DNA of 64,000 nucleotides from Hyphomonadaceae bacterium. Its GTDB lineage: Bacteria > Pseudomonadota > Alphaproteobacteria > Caulobacterales > Aquidulcibacteraceae. The notes under the pieces are model-generated. The model did not search any database. It was given only the letters and a program-made list of their open reading frames with translations, and had not been told where the DNA came from. The stretch spans positions 186,001-250,000 of the forward strand of contig WRPI01000001.1 of NCBI GenBank assembly GCA_009773395.1, given 5' to 3'. Both the position numbers and the translations under genes were made by a program. How positions within the stretch are numbered: the first letter of the stretch is position 1; the number at the start of each line of letters is the position of its first letter. Below, piece after piece: positions 19,247-28,833 of the stretch.

Positions 19247-19965
19247 ATCCCTAATGCCGTTCTTTGCATGGCGAACAAACTGTCGCAGCCCGATTTGGCG
19301 AGCATCAATAGTTCGTGAAACTCGGCTTCGGTAAATGGGCGTTCTTCGCCGGTTGCTTGCACTTCTACCAAGCCCAAGCCTTGGGCGATTATGAAATTGG
19401 CATCGGCATCGGCATTGGAATCTTCAAGATAGTCCAAATCCAAAACGGCTTTGTTTTTGTAAATACCGCATGAAATTGCCGCAACTTGGGTATTGATTGG
19501 AATGGCTTTCAACAGACCTTCATCGACCAAATAATTGCACGCGGAATAAAGCGCGACATAGGCCCCAGTAAGCGCTGCGGTGCGGGTGCCGCCATCGGCC
19601 TGAATAACATCACAATCAAGCGTTATTTGCCGCTCACCAAGCGCCGCCAAATCAACGACCGAGCGTAAACCGCGCCCAATCAACCTCTGGATTTCTTGGG
19701 TGCGACCCGTTTGTTTGCCGCTCGCGGCTTCGCGGCGGCCACGAGTGTGAGTTGCGCGTGGTAACATGCCATATTCGGCCGTAACCCAACCTTTTTTTTG
19801 CCCCTTTAGCCAGGCTGGAACTTTCTCATCGACGCTGGCTGTCACCAAAACATGGGTGTTGCCAAATTTAGCAAGGCAAGATCCTTCGGCATAAGCAGAC
19901 ACTTTTGGAGTAAGCGATATATCACGCAATTGGTCAAAAGCACGATTTGATGGGCGAAGGGTCAT
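19243..19965 (-). CDS. rph: Ribonuclease PH
   Basis: 240 aa phosphorolytic 3'-5' exoribonuclease trimming tRNA precursors. Family features: [16 protein letters not shown] start, [17 protein letters not shown], and [19 protein letters not shown]. It is the last gene of ffh-rpsP-rimM-rph, 1 nt after rimM. The usual trmD-rplS tail of this operon is missing here and rph takes its place. Confidence 0.97.
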   Translation of the reverse strand: MTLRPSNRAFDQLRDISLTPKVSAYAEGSCLAKFGNTHVLVTASVDEKVPAWLKGQKKGWVTAEYGMLPRATHTRGRREAASGKQTGRTQEIQRLIGRGLRSVVDLAALGERQITLDCDVIQADGGTRTAALTGAYVALYSACNYLVDEGLLKAIPINTQVAAISCGIYKNKAVLDLDYLEDSNADADANFIIAQGLGLVEVQATGEERPFTEAEFHELLMLAKSGCDSLFAMQRTALGI

Positions 19966-19966
19966 T

Positions 19967-20503
19967 TCACTTTTCTTTCTTTTCGGCAGTTGTTTCTAAA
20001 AGCCCGTCAGGCACATCGACGACTAAGCGCTTATTCACCAAATCCACGACTGGCACATTGGATTTGGTAAATGGAAGCAACCACGGTTTTTTAACATTTG
20101 GCGTATTTGAAATTTCCAAAATATCCTGTGCGCCGACAATAATATTGGTCACAATGCCCAAGTCTTCACCCAAAATTGATTGCACTTTAAGACCAATTAG
20201 ATCGACATGATAGAAATCATCTTCGTCAGTTTTTGGCAATTTTTCGCGCGGCACATAGAGTTTTGTGTTGCGAAGTGCCATCGCTTCTTCGCGGGTCAAT
20301 TCACTTCTTGCTACAAAAGCAAAGCCGTCTTTAATTGCGCGCCAAGATTTTATTTCAAACAAAAGCGCGCCCTTCGCATCAAAGAAAGGCGCGTATTTGA
20401 AAATATCAGCAGGGTTAGAAGTAAATGACTTTAGGCGGATTTCGCCCTTTACCCCAAATGCCCCTTGGACAGCGCCCACAAATATGAGGTTGTCCGAAGC
20501 CAT
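19967..20503 (-). CDS. rimM: Ribosome maturation factor RimM
   Basis: 178 aa. 30S maturation factor that binds S19. It has the N-terminal beta-barrel ([20 protein letters not shown]) and the C-terminal PRC-barrel ([41 protein letters not shown]). It begins 3 nt after rpsP and ends 1 nt before rph. Confidence 0.96.
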   Translation of the reverse strand: MASDNLIFVGAVQGAFGVKGEIRLKSFTSNPADIFKYAPFFDAKGALLFEIKSWRAIKDGFAFVARSELTREEAMALRNTKLYVPREKLPKTDEDDFYHVDLIGLKVQSILGEDLGIVTNIIVGAQDILEISNTPNVKKPWLLPFTKSNVPVVDLVNKRLVVDVPDGLLETTAEKKEK

Positions 20504-20506
20504 AGA

Positions 20507-21004
20507 TTATTCAGGTGCCGCTTCTTCAGCAGGTGCTTCTTCAGCAGGTGCTTCTTCAGCGGCAACTTCGGCCACTTCTTCAACCACTTCAGGTTCTGGC
20601 GCAGCAGCGGCAGCAGCAGCAGCTTCTGCGGCATCGGCTTTTGCTTGTTCAGCAGCTTCAGCGGCATCTAATGCAGCTTGGTTCTTTTCTGCTTCACGTT
20701 CTTGCGCTTTTTGGCCTGGTTTACCCTTGTTTGGGTTATTGCCGTGCGCCCAAGTGCCAAGACCATTTGCTGCCAAGAAACGAGCAACGCGGTCAGTTGG
20801 TTGCGCGCCTTTTTTAATCCATTCGGCTGCTTTTTCCAAATCGATCACAAAGCGTTGGCCCGAATCACTTGGCAAAAGCGGGCTGTATGAACCCAATTTT
20901 TCGATAAAACGACCATCGCGTGGTGAGCGTGCATCAGCAACTACAACGCGGTAAACAGGGCGTTTCTTTGAACCACCACGAGCTAAACGTATTTTCAATG
21001 ACAT
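20507..21004 (-). CDS. rpsP: 30S ribosomal protein bS16 with acidic Ala/Glu-rich tail
   Basis: 165 aa. The first 80 or so residues are a normal bS16 ([33 protein letters not shown]). The remaining 80 residues are a Gln/Lys helix followed by an Ala/Glu/Pro-rich acidic tail; long S16 tails are known in alphaproteobacteria, so this is a lineage feature rather than a fusion. It lies between ffh and rimM. Confidence 0.97.
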   Translation of the reverse strand: MSLKIRLARGGSKKRPVYRVVVADARSPRDGRFIEKLGSYSPLLPSDSGQRFVIDLEKAAEWIKKGAQPTDRVARFLAANGLGTWAHGNNPNKGKPGQKAQEREAEKNQAALDAAEAAEQAKADAAEAAAAAAAAPEPEVVEEVAEVAAEEAPAEEAPAEEAAPE

Positions 21005-21037
21005 TATTTTTTCCTTTTCAATATCAACTAAACTAAA

Positions 21038-22567
21038 CTATTTTTTTCCAAATCCGAACGGCAATCCACTACCTAAACCGGGCAAACCAGAGCCACCAAG
21101 GCCGGGCAAACCGCTTGGGGTGGGCGAACCCCCTATTGCTTTTTGCCCTAAGGCTTGAAGCTGGCTTTCATTTATTTTTGGGCCACCCATCATGCCGCCC
21201 ATGCCGCCCATGCCGCCCATATTTCCGCCCATGGCATTCATTTTGCCCATAAGGCCTTTCATGCCGCCTTTACCCATGGATTTGACCATATCGGCCATGC
21301 CGCGGTGCATTTTTATAACTTTATTAACTTCACTGACATCAACGCCCGAACCTTTGGCTATGCGGCGGCGGCGCGAGGCATTGAGCACATCAGGCTTGGC
21401 GCGCTCGCCTTTAGTCATGGATGAAATAATTCCAATTTGCCGTGAAATCATTTTCTCATTGATGGCGCCAGAATCCATGGCTTTTTTGGCTTGCTGTGCG
21501 CCCGGCAACATACCCATAATACCGCCCAAACCGCCCATATTTTGGATTTGCCGTAGCTGGGTCGCTAAATCATCAAGGTCGAATTTACCTTTGGCCATTT
21601 TGGCGGCCATTTTTTCGGCGGCAGCAACATCGGCGCTTTCAACTGCGCGTTCGACCAAGGCAACGACATCGCCTTGCCCCAAAATACGCCCAGCAACCCT
21701 TGTCGCGTCAAACGCATCAAGGCCGTCAATTTTTTCGCCGACACCAAGAAATTTAATCGGCAAGCCTGTAACAGCGCGCATTGAAAGCGCTGCGCCACCA
21801 CGCCCATCGCCATCAGCACGGGTTAAAACGATACCAGTCAGCGCTAGTTTTTCATGAAAGCGTTTGGCAGTTTCAACCGCGTCTTGGCCCGTTAAACTAT
21901 CGGCAACCAGCAAAATTTCCGATGGCTTGGCAATGTTGGCAACTTGCGCTGCTTCCATCATCATTTCATCGTCAATTGTAATCCGGCCCGCAGTATCGAG
22001 GATTAGAACATCAAAGCCGCCAAGCCTTGCCGCAGTCATTGCGCGTTTGGTAATATCAAGTGGGTTTTGGCCCGCGATAATCGGCAGGCTTTCCACTTCG
22101 GCTTGCTTCGCCAAAATCGCCAATTGTTCTTGCGCAGCAGGACGACGCACATCGAGCGATGCCAACATCACTTTTTTGCGGTCTTTGCTGCGCAAACGTA
22201 GCGCCAATTTACCCGAAGTTGTGGTCTTACCTGAACCCTGCAAACCAGCCATCATTATAATCGACGGCGGCGCGCTTATGTTTAATTCTGCAGCAGGTTC
22301 ATTGCCGCCCAAGACATCTATCAAAGCATCATGGACAATTTTAACAACTTGCTGGCCGGGTTTAACTGCGCGAATTACTTTTTCGCCTACTGCTTCGATT
22401 TTAACTTTATTGATGAAATCTTTCACCACTGGCAAGGCAACATCGGCCTCAAGCAAAGCAATCCGAACCTGACGCAATGCGACCTCAACGTCCGATGCCG
22501 ACAAAGCACCGCGCCCAGTTAAGCCGTCAAAAACGGTAGTTAATTTTTCGCTTAAAGCCTCAAACAA
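21038..22567 (-). CDS. ffh: Signal recognition particle protein Ffh
   Basis: 509 aa SRP GTPase that delivers nascent membrane proteins to FtsY. The N domain, G domain (GLQGSGKTTTSGKLA, DTAGR, TRADGDGRGG) and Met/Gly-rich M domain with GGMGGMGGMMGG repeats are all present. I place the start at a TTG (22567) because AGGTGA lies 7 nt upstream and it aligns with the family start (LFEALSEKL for MFDSLSxRL); an open extension to 22594 exists but has no better ribosome site. First gene of ffh-rpsP-rimM-rph. Confidence 0.96.
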   Translation of the reverse strand: MFEALSEKLTTVFDGLTGRGALSASDVEVALRQVRIALLEADVALPVVKDFINKVKIEAVGEKVIRAVKPGQQVVKIVHDALIDVLGGNEPAAELNISAPPSIIMMAGLQGSGKTTTSGKLALRLRSKDRKKVMLASLDVRRPAAQEQLAILAKQAEVESLPIIAGQNPLDITKRAMTAARLGGFDVLILDTAGRITIDDEMMMEAAQVANIAKPSEILLVADSLTGQDAVETAKRFHEKLALTGIVLTRADGDGRGGAALSMRAVTGLPIKFLGVGEKIDGLDAFDATRVAGRILGQGDVVALVERAVESADVAAAEKMAAKMAKGKFDLDDLATQLRQIQNMGGLGGIMGMLPGAQQAKKAMDSGAINEKMISRQIGIISSMTKGERAKPDVLNASRRRRIAKGSGVDVSEVNKVIKMHRGMADMVKSMGKGGMKGLMGKMNAMGGNMGGMGGMGGMMGGPKINESQLQALGQKAIGGSPTPSGLPGLGGSGLPGLGSGLPFGFGKK

Positions 22568-22604
22568 TCCAAATTCACCTAAAAATTGATACAACGCAAA
22601 ATAC

Positions 22605-22631
22605 CCCGCTGGGCGTAAACGCTGAGCAGGG
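22605..22631 (-). other. Hairpin in ffh 5' leader
   Basis: An imperfect stem (CCCGCTGGGCG and CGCTGAGCAGGG around TAAA, read on the plus strand) lies about 40 nt before the ffh start. It has no clean U-tract toward ffh. It could be a leader structure; I do not recognise a known RNA family. The rest of the 179 nt gap up to the WD40 gene shows nothing else. Confidence 0.35.
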
Positions 22632-22746
22632 TGACCACATTACCCCATTTGAACTTTATTTGTTCAAGACCGTGTAACAATGGCTATTTTGGCAATGTGC
22701 CGAATTATTGGGGTGTTTAGACGATATTACTGCGAGAGTCAAAGGG

Positions 22747-23739
22747 TCATCCAAACTTGGCTATACCCCATCCGCCATCTTCGCTCACCCAAGCGACAGA
22801 TTTTGCATTTCGTGGCATGGCAATGCTTGTAATGCGCTGTAATTGCAAATTTTTGTCATCTTGGTCGCCAGCTTGAACAGCTTCGGAAACAGCATGAAAT
22901 TCATTATCGCCGAAATCAAAAACATCGACACTGCCGTCCATATAGCCTATTGCGGCAAGGTTTTTTTGGGCCGTCACAACATTGATAATTGAATTGCGTC
23001 CACGAAAAGTCTCGGCACTGCACCCCATTGGTCCGTTTTCGCCATTAAATGGCCAAACCACCATAACTGGTGCACCCGAAGTTGCCATTCGCGCCCCGCC
23101 ATCAAGCCATGCCAAAGATACGGGTTTTTGCGGATAGCCTGCCATGCGAAAACCTTTGCCGTCTTGCAAGCGCCAACCGACCAAACAAGGCTCACCGGTT
23201 GCGGCAATTAAAAACCGCAAATCGGGGCTAAAACTAACTGCGAAAACGCCACCTGATGCTGGGAAATCTATGGGCGCTTCATTGGCTTTGAGGTCATATA
23301 ATGTGAGGCCCTTGCCATGACCAACCGCCAAATTTTCGCCCATAACATCAAATGCCAAACAAATTGGCGCCGATGGTGGGATAAAATCAAATAAAATTTC
23401 GCCAGTTTTTGCGGATAACACTAGGGTTTTGCGGCTGGTGTTTATGCCAATAAGTTCGCGCTTTTGGTTGATTGCCATTTTATCAGCAAAACCATCAAGC
23501 TGGGCCAGAGCTTGTATTTCCCCTTTGGCATTTTGCCGCCCTAGAAATCCGAAATCACCCAGCACCAATAAATTGCCAGTTGAGGGGCAAATTGCGGCAT
23601 CAATTGCGCCATATTGGGTTGGGGGAAATTGATTGTCGCCCCAGACAACAGATCCATCGCCAAAAACCAATATTGGCGTATCCGAAGAATAAAGTGCCGC
23701 CACCCCAACTGCCGCCATTTTGCCTGAAGTTATTGTCAT
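22747..23739 (-). CDS. WD40-repeat beta-propeller protein
   Basis: 330 aa protein with no signal peptide. Repeated blades such as FAVSFSPDLRFLIAATGEPCLVGW and VSLAWLDGGARMATSGAPVMVVW indicate a seven-bladed WD40-type propeller. Similar alphaproteobacterial proteins occur beside COG0523 GTPases and zinc-uptake genes; no such gene is adjacent here, so a zinc link is only a possibility. Its ATG overlaps the stop of the upstream GT-C-like gene by 4 nt, so the two are translationally coupled. Confidence 0.8.
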   Translation of the reverse strand: MTITSGKMAAVGVAALYSSDTPILVFGDGSVVWGDNQFPPTQYGAIDAAICPSTGNLLVLGDFGFLGRQNAKGEIQALAQLDGFADKMAINQKRELIGINTSRKTLVLSAKTGEILFDFIPPSAPICLAFDVMGENLAVGHGKGLTLYDLKANEAPIDFPASGGVFAVSFSPDLRFLIAATGEPCLVGWRLQDGKGFRMAGYPQKPVSLAWLDGGARMATSGAPVMVVWPFNGENGPMGCSAETFRGRNSIINVVTAQKNLAAIGYMDGSVDVFDFGDNEFHAVSEAVQAGDQDDKNLQLQRITSIAMPRNAKSVAWVSEDGGWGIAKFG

Positions 23740-25526
23740 TTCACCACTTCAAATGCGTGAATATTGGAGCCAGAAGGAGTTGGAATTGGACGCAAATATG
23801 CTGGTGCATTGTCATTTTTCAATTGCGCCATAAGTCCGTTTGGCGCTTCACGGCTTATAATCCCAACTTCGGCAGACATTGTGCAAATTGCCAAATAATC
23901 GACATCGCTTTGCGCCAGCAACGCCTGCGCTTCATCGGGTGACGCCATAAAAATCCGATAGGCAACAAGATTGCCTTGGTTGCGATGATAGGGTGCAGCC
24001 AAAACGTCATGGTGCGTGGCAATAAGAGTTTGCGCGCCAAAATCTATTGGCGCCGCCACAAGGCCCTTGGGGAGTTTTGCTAGTTCAGCATAGGCTTTTA
24101 GGCCGCGACAAGTCCCGCCGCCGCCAACCGCATATTGGGTTTTCTTGGGGTAGGCTTTTTTATATGCTGTAGCGGCGATTGCTGGCATTAATGGGTTTAA
24201 TACTAGCCCCAAAAGAATTGCTTTTTTGAGGCCCTGTTTTTTATAAATCCCAGTTACCAATGCCGAAGCTGAAAATGCCGCAATTGTTGATGCTTGCCCC
24301 GCGACCCGCGCCTGCCAAAACACTGCCATTAAAGTTACGCTGACCAAGACTACGGCGAGCAAGGACCAATTATCAACATCTCGGTTGTGTATATCGTCTG
24401 GGTTGTTGTTTGCGTCGATTGTGACAATTATTAACTTCATAATTGCTGCCGCGCTCATTATTACCGCAAACATGCCAAGTGACAATTGAACCGACGGGTC
24501 GGTTTTGGTTAATGGGTGGGTTTCAACAATGGCATTTACCCAAAGCCGCATCAATAATGGATCTATCTGCCAATAAAGCTGACGCAGCAATATTGGGAAT
24601 TGTGCAGCCACCGCAATAACCAGCACCGCAATAATTGGCAGAGCAAGAAAACGAATTTGCATTGCCTTTTGTGAAAGAAAAATTGCTCCCAAACTAAGCC
24701 CCAAACAGCCCATTAAGATTGGCAAGACTTGCGCAATTGAAAGCGCATCATTGACGGCGGTCAAATATTCCTGCGGCGGAACATTGATAACGAAGCCGAT
24801 TATCGTGCCGATTGCAAAAGCAATTGAAAAATATAGCGCTTGAGCCTTTACAGCTTCACCGCGAATTGCCCAAATAATGGCCACCCATGAAATCATAATT
24901 GCCAAAATCGGGACTATTTCAAAACCGATGGTCAGGCTTGCTGCAGTCATTAGACCTGCCAATATCGCGCCCTTTTTGCCGTGGGAAAACAAGCCCCAAA
25001 AGCTAGAAACCAAAAATATCAATTGTAAACCGTGGTGATCCACGCGGCCAGCAACAAAATAGCTCATGGCACCTGCTGTTGAAAGCGCCGCAAAAACCCC
25101 GACAAAAAAAGCTATTTTGCTGTTCTCCATGGTGTGCGCTGCTTTGCCGCTAGCCAAGACGAAAGCTACGCCCAAAGCCAAGGGTGTAAAGAAAGCCGCG
25201 GCTTTTTCGCCCATTTCCAAACCCAAAAGTGGCCTTAGAATTAAATTGACAAATGCCAGTGGCAAGTCACCGAGCCGTGACCAATGTACATCACCGCCAT
25301 TGGGTGGGAAAAGGCGGTGATTGATGATATCATAAAACCCTTGTCCTTCGAGCCATGCCCTTACTTGCAAAACCCGCATCGCGTCATCATTATCTGGCAA
25401 GCGCCAATTCATCGCATTTTGCCAAGCGGGGAACGCGATTTGCACCAGAGTGCCAATAATCATCGCGGCCAATATTAAACGGCGCAAAATTGTGGTGGTT
25501 TTACTGTCGATTTTCGGTAAGTTCAT
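23736..25526 (-). CDS. Polytopic membrane protein, GT-C glycosyltransferase/STT3-like
   Basis: 596 aa. TM1 is at about residues 14-36; the first periplasmic loop carries an acidic motif DNDDAMRVLQ at residues 45-54, then HWSRLGDLP; a later loop has GRVDHHGLQL. An acidic first loop plus a His-rich second loop is the pattern of GT-C enzymes (STT3/PglB, ArnT, PMT families). About 12 TM helices follow, and the last 130 or so residues form a soluble, presumably periplasmic domain. It is probably a lipid-linked-sugar-dependent transferase, but this is by analogy. Coupled to the downstream WD40 gene. Confidence 0.68.
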   Translation of the reverse strand: MNLPKIDSKTTTILRRLILAAMIIGTLVQIAFPAWQNAMNWRLPDNDDAMRVLQVRAWLEGQGFYDIINHRLFPPNGGDVHWSRLGDLPLAFVNLILRPLLGLEMGEKAAAFFTPLALGVAFVLASGKAAHTMENSKIAFFVGVFAALSTAGAMSYFVAGRVDHHGLQLIFLVSSFWGLFSHGKKGAILAGLMTAASLTIGFEIVPILAIMISWVAIIWAIRGEAVKAQALYFSIAFAIGTIIGFVINVPPQEYLTAVNDALSIAQVLPILMGCLGLSLGAIFLSQKAMQIRFLALPIIAVLVIAVAAQFPILLRQLYWQIDPLLMRLWVNAIVETHPLTKTDPSVQLSLGMFAVIMSAAAIMKLIIVTIDANNNPDDIHNRDVDNWSLLAVVLVSVTLMAVFWQARVAGQASTIAAFSASALVTGIYKKQGLKKAILLGLVLNPLMPAIAATAYKKAYPKKTQYAVGGGGTCRGLKAYAELAKLPKGLVAAPIDFGAQTLIATHHDVLAAPYHRNQGNLVAYRIFMASPDEAQALLAQSDVDYLAICTMSAEVGIISREAPNGLMAQLKNDNAPAYLRPIPTPSGSNIHAFEVVK

Positions 25527-25548
25527 TGTGTCTTTTTCGGTTCATTAT

Positions 25549-28500
25549 TTATAAATTGAACAGGTTTGGGTCACCGCCTTTGGCGGCGATATTGGTGCTA
25601 ATAACATATTCGGTGGCAAAGGCAGCAAGATAATGTGGGCCACCCGCTTTGGGCCCAGTGCCTGAAAGCCCCAAGCCGCCAAATGGTTGCACACCAACCA
25701 CCGCACCTATCATGCTGCGGTTAACATAATAATTACCGGCGGGCACTGCGAGGCGCACTTTTTCAACAAAGCTATCGAGCCGCGAATGGCAGCCAAGAGT
25801 TAGGCCGTAATTTTTCTTGGCCAATTTCGCCCCGATTTTTTTAATATCACCGGGGTCATAGCGAATAATATGCAAAATTGGCCCAAAAACTTCGGCTTGA
25901 AGCTCATCAATATCTGCAAGCTCGATTAAGCATGGGCCAAAAAAAGTGCCGTCGTTCGCCTGAGCATCAACATTCAACTGAAAAATAATTTTACTGTGAT
26001 TTGCTTCTTTGTGGTTTTCCAAAATTTGCCAAGCTTCTTTATCTATCACTGGCCCAATGTCGACGGAGGCCGAATTGGGTGGCCCAATTTTGAGCTCGCG
26101 CATCGCGCCACATAGGGCGTCAATAATTTCATCAGTGGTTTCATTGGGTAAATATAAGACCCGAAGCGCCGAGCATCTTTGCCCAGCAGAGCCAAATGCA
26201 GAAATTATTACATCATCGACCACCTGTTCTTTTAGCGCCGAAGTATCAACAAACATTGCATTTAGCCCGCCAGTTTCGGCAATCAGTCTAGCAATTGCGC
26301 CTTCTTTGTTTGCCAAAGCGCGATTGATAATTTGCGCTACTTCGGTGGAACCAGTGAAAGCAATGCCCGCGACATTCGGTTGCGCCACCATTTGCGCGCC
26401 CGTAGCGCCGTCCCCTAAAATTAATTGCAGCGCATTTGGCGCAAGGCCAGCTTCTAGAAAAAGCTTAACTGCTTTATACGCAATCAACGGAGTTTGTTCG
26501 GCAGGCTTTGCCAAAACCACATTGCCCGCAGCCAATGCCGCTGCCAATTGCCCGACGAAAATTGCAAGCGGAAAATTCCAAGGTGAAATGCAAACAAAAA
26601 CACCGCGCCCCATTTGCCCGATTTCGTTAATCTCACCAGCTGGACCAGGGAGCGGCATTGTGCCCGCAAATTCGCGCCTTGCGCCCTCTGCATAATAGCG
26701 CAGAAAATCCACTGCTTCGCGCACTTCGGCGATGCCGTCCTCCCAAGTTTTGCCAGCTTCAAAGGCCAGAGTTGCAATTAGGCTGAGCGCATTTTCCTCC
26801 AATTTATTTGCCATTTTATCAAGAATATCAGCGCGCGCATTGCCGCCCTTATTATCCCATTCTTTTTGACAGTTTTGGGCGATTACCATTGCATTTGGTA
26901 TAATTTCCAAATCGCAAATACTTGATTCGCCGATGGATTTTGCATTATTGGCAGGGTTCGTGATGGGCTGTGTTTTTGCGCCAACAAAATCCACACCGTC
27001 AATAATTGAATGGGCAACGTGGGTTTGCGCTTCGAAAGCAACCATTGTTTGTTCAAACTCGGTAACGGTTTGGGTAATGCTTAAGTCAAACCCAGTTGAA
27101 TTATCACGCTCTGGGCCAAATAGCTTTATCGGCATAGCGACTTTGGGGTGGCGTTTTGGGCCGTTCTTCACTGTTTCAAACGGGTCCGCTACCACTTGTT
27201 CTACCGGGATTTTTTCATCTAAAAATGCGTGAACGAAACTGGTATTTGCGCCATTTTCAAGAAGCCTGCGCACCAAATATGGCAACAAGTCCTCATGCGC
27301 ACCCACTGGCGCATAAATTCTTAACCTCAAATCAGTATGGATTTTTTTCGCGATTTGATAAAGCGTGTCACCCATTCCATGCAGTCTTTGAAACTCGTAT
27401 TCATTGGTATTGGCGGCTTTCGCCAAATTGATAATTGTCGCCAAACTGTGCGCATTATGAGTTGCAAATTGCGGATAAATAAATCCTGAATGCGCAAAAA
27501 TTTCATGGGCGGCGTGTATATATGAAACATCGGTTGCGGCTTTGGTTGTGAAAACTGGAAAGTCTGGCCGACCATTTGCTTGCGCGCGCTTTATTTCGGC
27601 ATCCCAATATGCGCCTTTGACTAGGCGCACCATAATTTGTCTTTTATCTTCGCGCGCTAATTCTCCGAGAAAATCAATCACTGAGACAACGCGTTTTTGA
27701 TAGGCTTGAACTGCAAGGCCCAATCCATTCCAGTTTTTCAGGCTCGGTTCGGAACTTAATTTTTGCAATATTTGTAAACTTATGCCCAGTCGATCCGCTT
27801 CTTCGGCGTCAATGCAAAAGCCGATATCATATTTAGCGGCTGCTTTTGCCAATTCGAGCAGGCGCGGATACAGACCCGAAAAAACCTTTTCACTATGCCG
27901 AACATCGTATCTTGCATGAAGCGCAGACAGTTTTACCGAAATGCCGGACGCCAAAATCGGGCCAAGGCCGTCCCCACCATCTATTTTGCCAATTGCGTGA
28001 ATTGCATCAAAATAGCTTTCAAAATAGCGATTGGCGTCTTTGTCGGTTCTGGCACCTTCACCGAGCATATCAAATGAATATGCGGTTGCCTCATTTGCGG
28101 CGATAGTTTTTTTGCCGCGCTTCATGGCCTCTTGCATGTTACGCCCTAATACAAACTGCTCGCCCATGATTCGCATGGATTGATTGACTGCGGCACGAAT
28201 TACGGGCTCGCCCGCTTTGCGGGTTAGTTTGTGCATAAAGGAGGTGAAATCGCTGGATTTCTCAATGTCAATATCAACGATTTTGCCAGTTAGCATCAGC
28301 CCCAAAACCGAAGCATTTATGAGGATTGATTCGGAGCTACCGAAATGCCCGCCCCAATCACCTGACGCGATTTTTTCACCAATCAATTTGTCCGAAGTTT
28401 CAACATCGGGAATGCGCAATAAGCCTTCGGCAAGACACATCAATGCCAAACCTTCTTTTGTTGTGAGGCCAAATTCTTCCAAAAAAGTTTCGAGAACGCC

Positions 28501-28671
28501 AACCGGCCGCCCCAATTTTCTTGCTTGTTCGACAATTTCTTTCGCATCGGCAAACGAAGTATCGCGCAAAGCGGCGTCTATGTTTTGACTGTTCAGTAAA
28601 GTTTCGATCAAAACTTCTTCGTCTTGATATTTGTTATTATCTAACCCTTTCAAGATGTCTGACACCGTCAT
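25549..28671 (-). CDS. putA: Bifunctional proline dehydrogenase/L-glutamate gamma-semialdehyde dehydrogenase PutA
   Basis: 1040 aa two-step proline catabolism enzyme: FAD-dependent oxidation of proline to P5C, then NAD-dependent oxidation to glutamate. The ProDH barrel spans about residues 150-470 (LVKGAYWDAEIKRAQ; GDTLYQIAK) and the ALDH domain about 510-1030 with ISPWNFPLAIF, the FTGSTEVAQ coenzyme motif and catalytic Cys in AGQRCSALRV. It is the short form lacking the ribbon-helix-helix DNA-binding domain. I take MTVSDILKGL at 28671 as start; an open extension to 28758 looks non-coding. It ends 22 nt before the GT-C-like gene start. Confidence 0.96.
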   Translation of the reverse strand: MTVSDILKGLDNNKYQDEEVLIETLLNSQNIDAALRDTSFADAKEIVEQARKLGRPVGVLETFLEEFGLTTKEGLALMCLAEGLLRIPDVETSDKLIGEKIASGDWGGHFGSSESILINASVLGLMLTGKIVDIDIEKSSDFTSFMHKLTRKAGEPVIRAAVNQSMRIMGEQFVLGRNMQEAMKRGKKTIAANEATAYSFDMLGEGARTDKDANRYFESYFDAIHAIGKIDGGDGLGPILASGISVKLSALHARYDVRHSEKVFSGLYPRLLELAKAAAKYDIGFCIDAEEADRLGISLQILQKLSSEPSLKNWNGLGLAVQAYQKRVVSVIDFLGELAREDKRQIMVRLVKGAYWDAEIKRAQANGRPDFPVFTTKAATDVSYIHAAHEIFAHSGFIYPQFATHNAHSLATIINLAKAANTNEYEFQRLHGMGDTLYQIAKKIHTDLRLRIYAPVGAHEDLLPYLVRRLLENGANTSFVHAFLDEKIPVEQVVADPFETVKNGPKRHPKVAMPIKLFGPERDNSTGFDLSITQTVTEFEQTMVAFEAQTHVAHSIIDGVDFVGAKTQPITNPANNAKSIGESSICDLEIIPNAMVIAQNCQKEWDNKGGNARADILDKMANKLEENALSLIATLAFEAGKTWEDGIAEVREAVDFLRYYAEGARREFAGTMPLPGPAGEINEIGQMGRGVFVCISPWNFPLAIFVGQLAAALAAGNVVLAKPAEQTPLIAYKAVKLFLEAGLAPNALQLILGDGATGAQMVAQPNVAGIAFTGSTEVAQIINRALANKEGAIARLIAETGGLNAMFVDTSALKEQVVDDVIISAFGSAGQRCSALRVLYLPNETTDEIIDALCGAMRELKIGPPNSASVDIGPVIDKEAWQILENHKEANHSKIIFQLNVDAQANDGTFFGPCLIELADIDELQAEVFGPILHIIRYDPGDIKKIGAKLAKKNYGLTLGCHSRLDSFVEKVRLAVPAGNYYVNRSMIGAVVGVQPFGGLGLSGTGPKAGGPHYLAAFATEYVISTNIAAKGGDPNLFNL

Positions 28672-28833
28672 AATATTTTTGCTTTCAAACGATATTCCGA
28701 ATCTTTGGTTCTGTTGACAAACTATTTTGATTACAAGGTAAGTTTCGGCTAGGGTCAAGTGCGGTTTGTAACTTTTGGCTTTTCGCGTCTAAAAATACAA
28801 GCTATTTGTGCAAATATATCGGAGAGTAAATCC

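Noticed and set aside
20265-20954. Long Ala/Ser-rich open frame on the plus strand opposite rpsP and rimM
   Set aside because: It is the antisense shadow of the Ala/Glu-rich bS16 tail; no ribosome site and no family resemblance.
22595-22746. SRP RNA or other small RNA gene next to ffh
   Set aside because: The tetraloop and GGAAGG-type conserved core of SRP RNA are absent; only an imperfect hairpin is seen.
26009-26695. 228-codon plus-strand frame inside putA
   Set aside because: Antisense to the ALDH domain; a by-product of codon bias.
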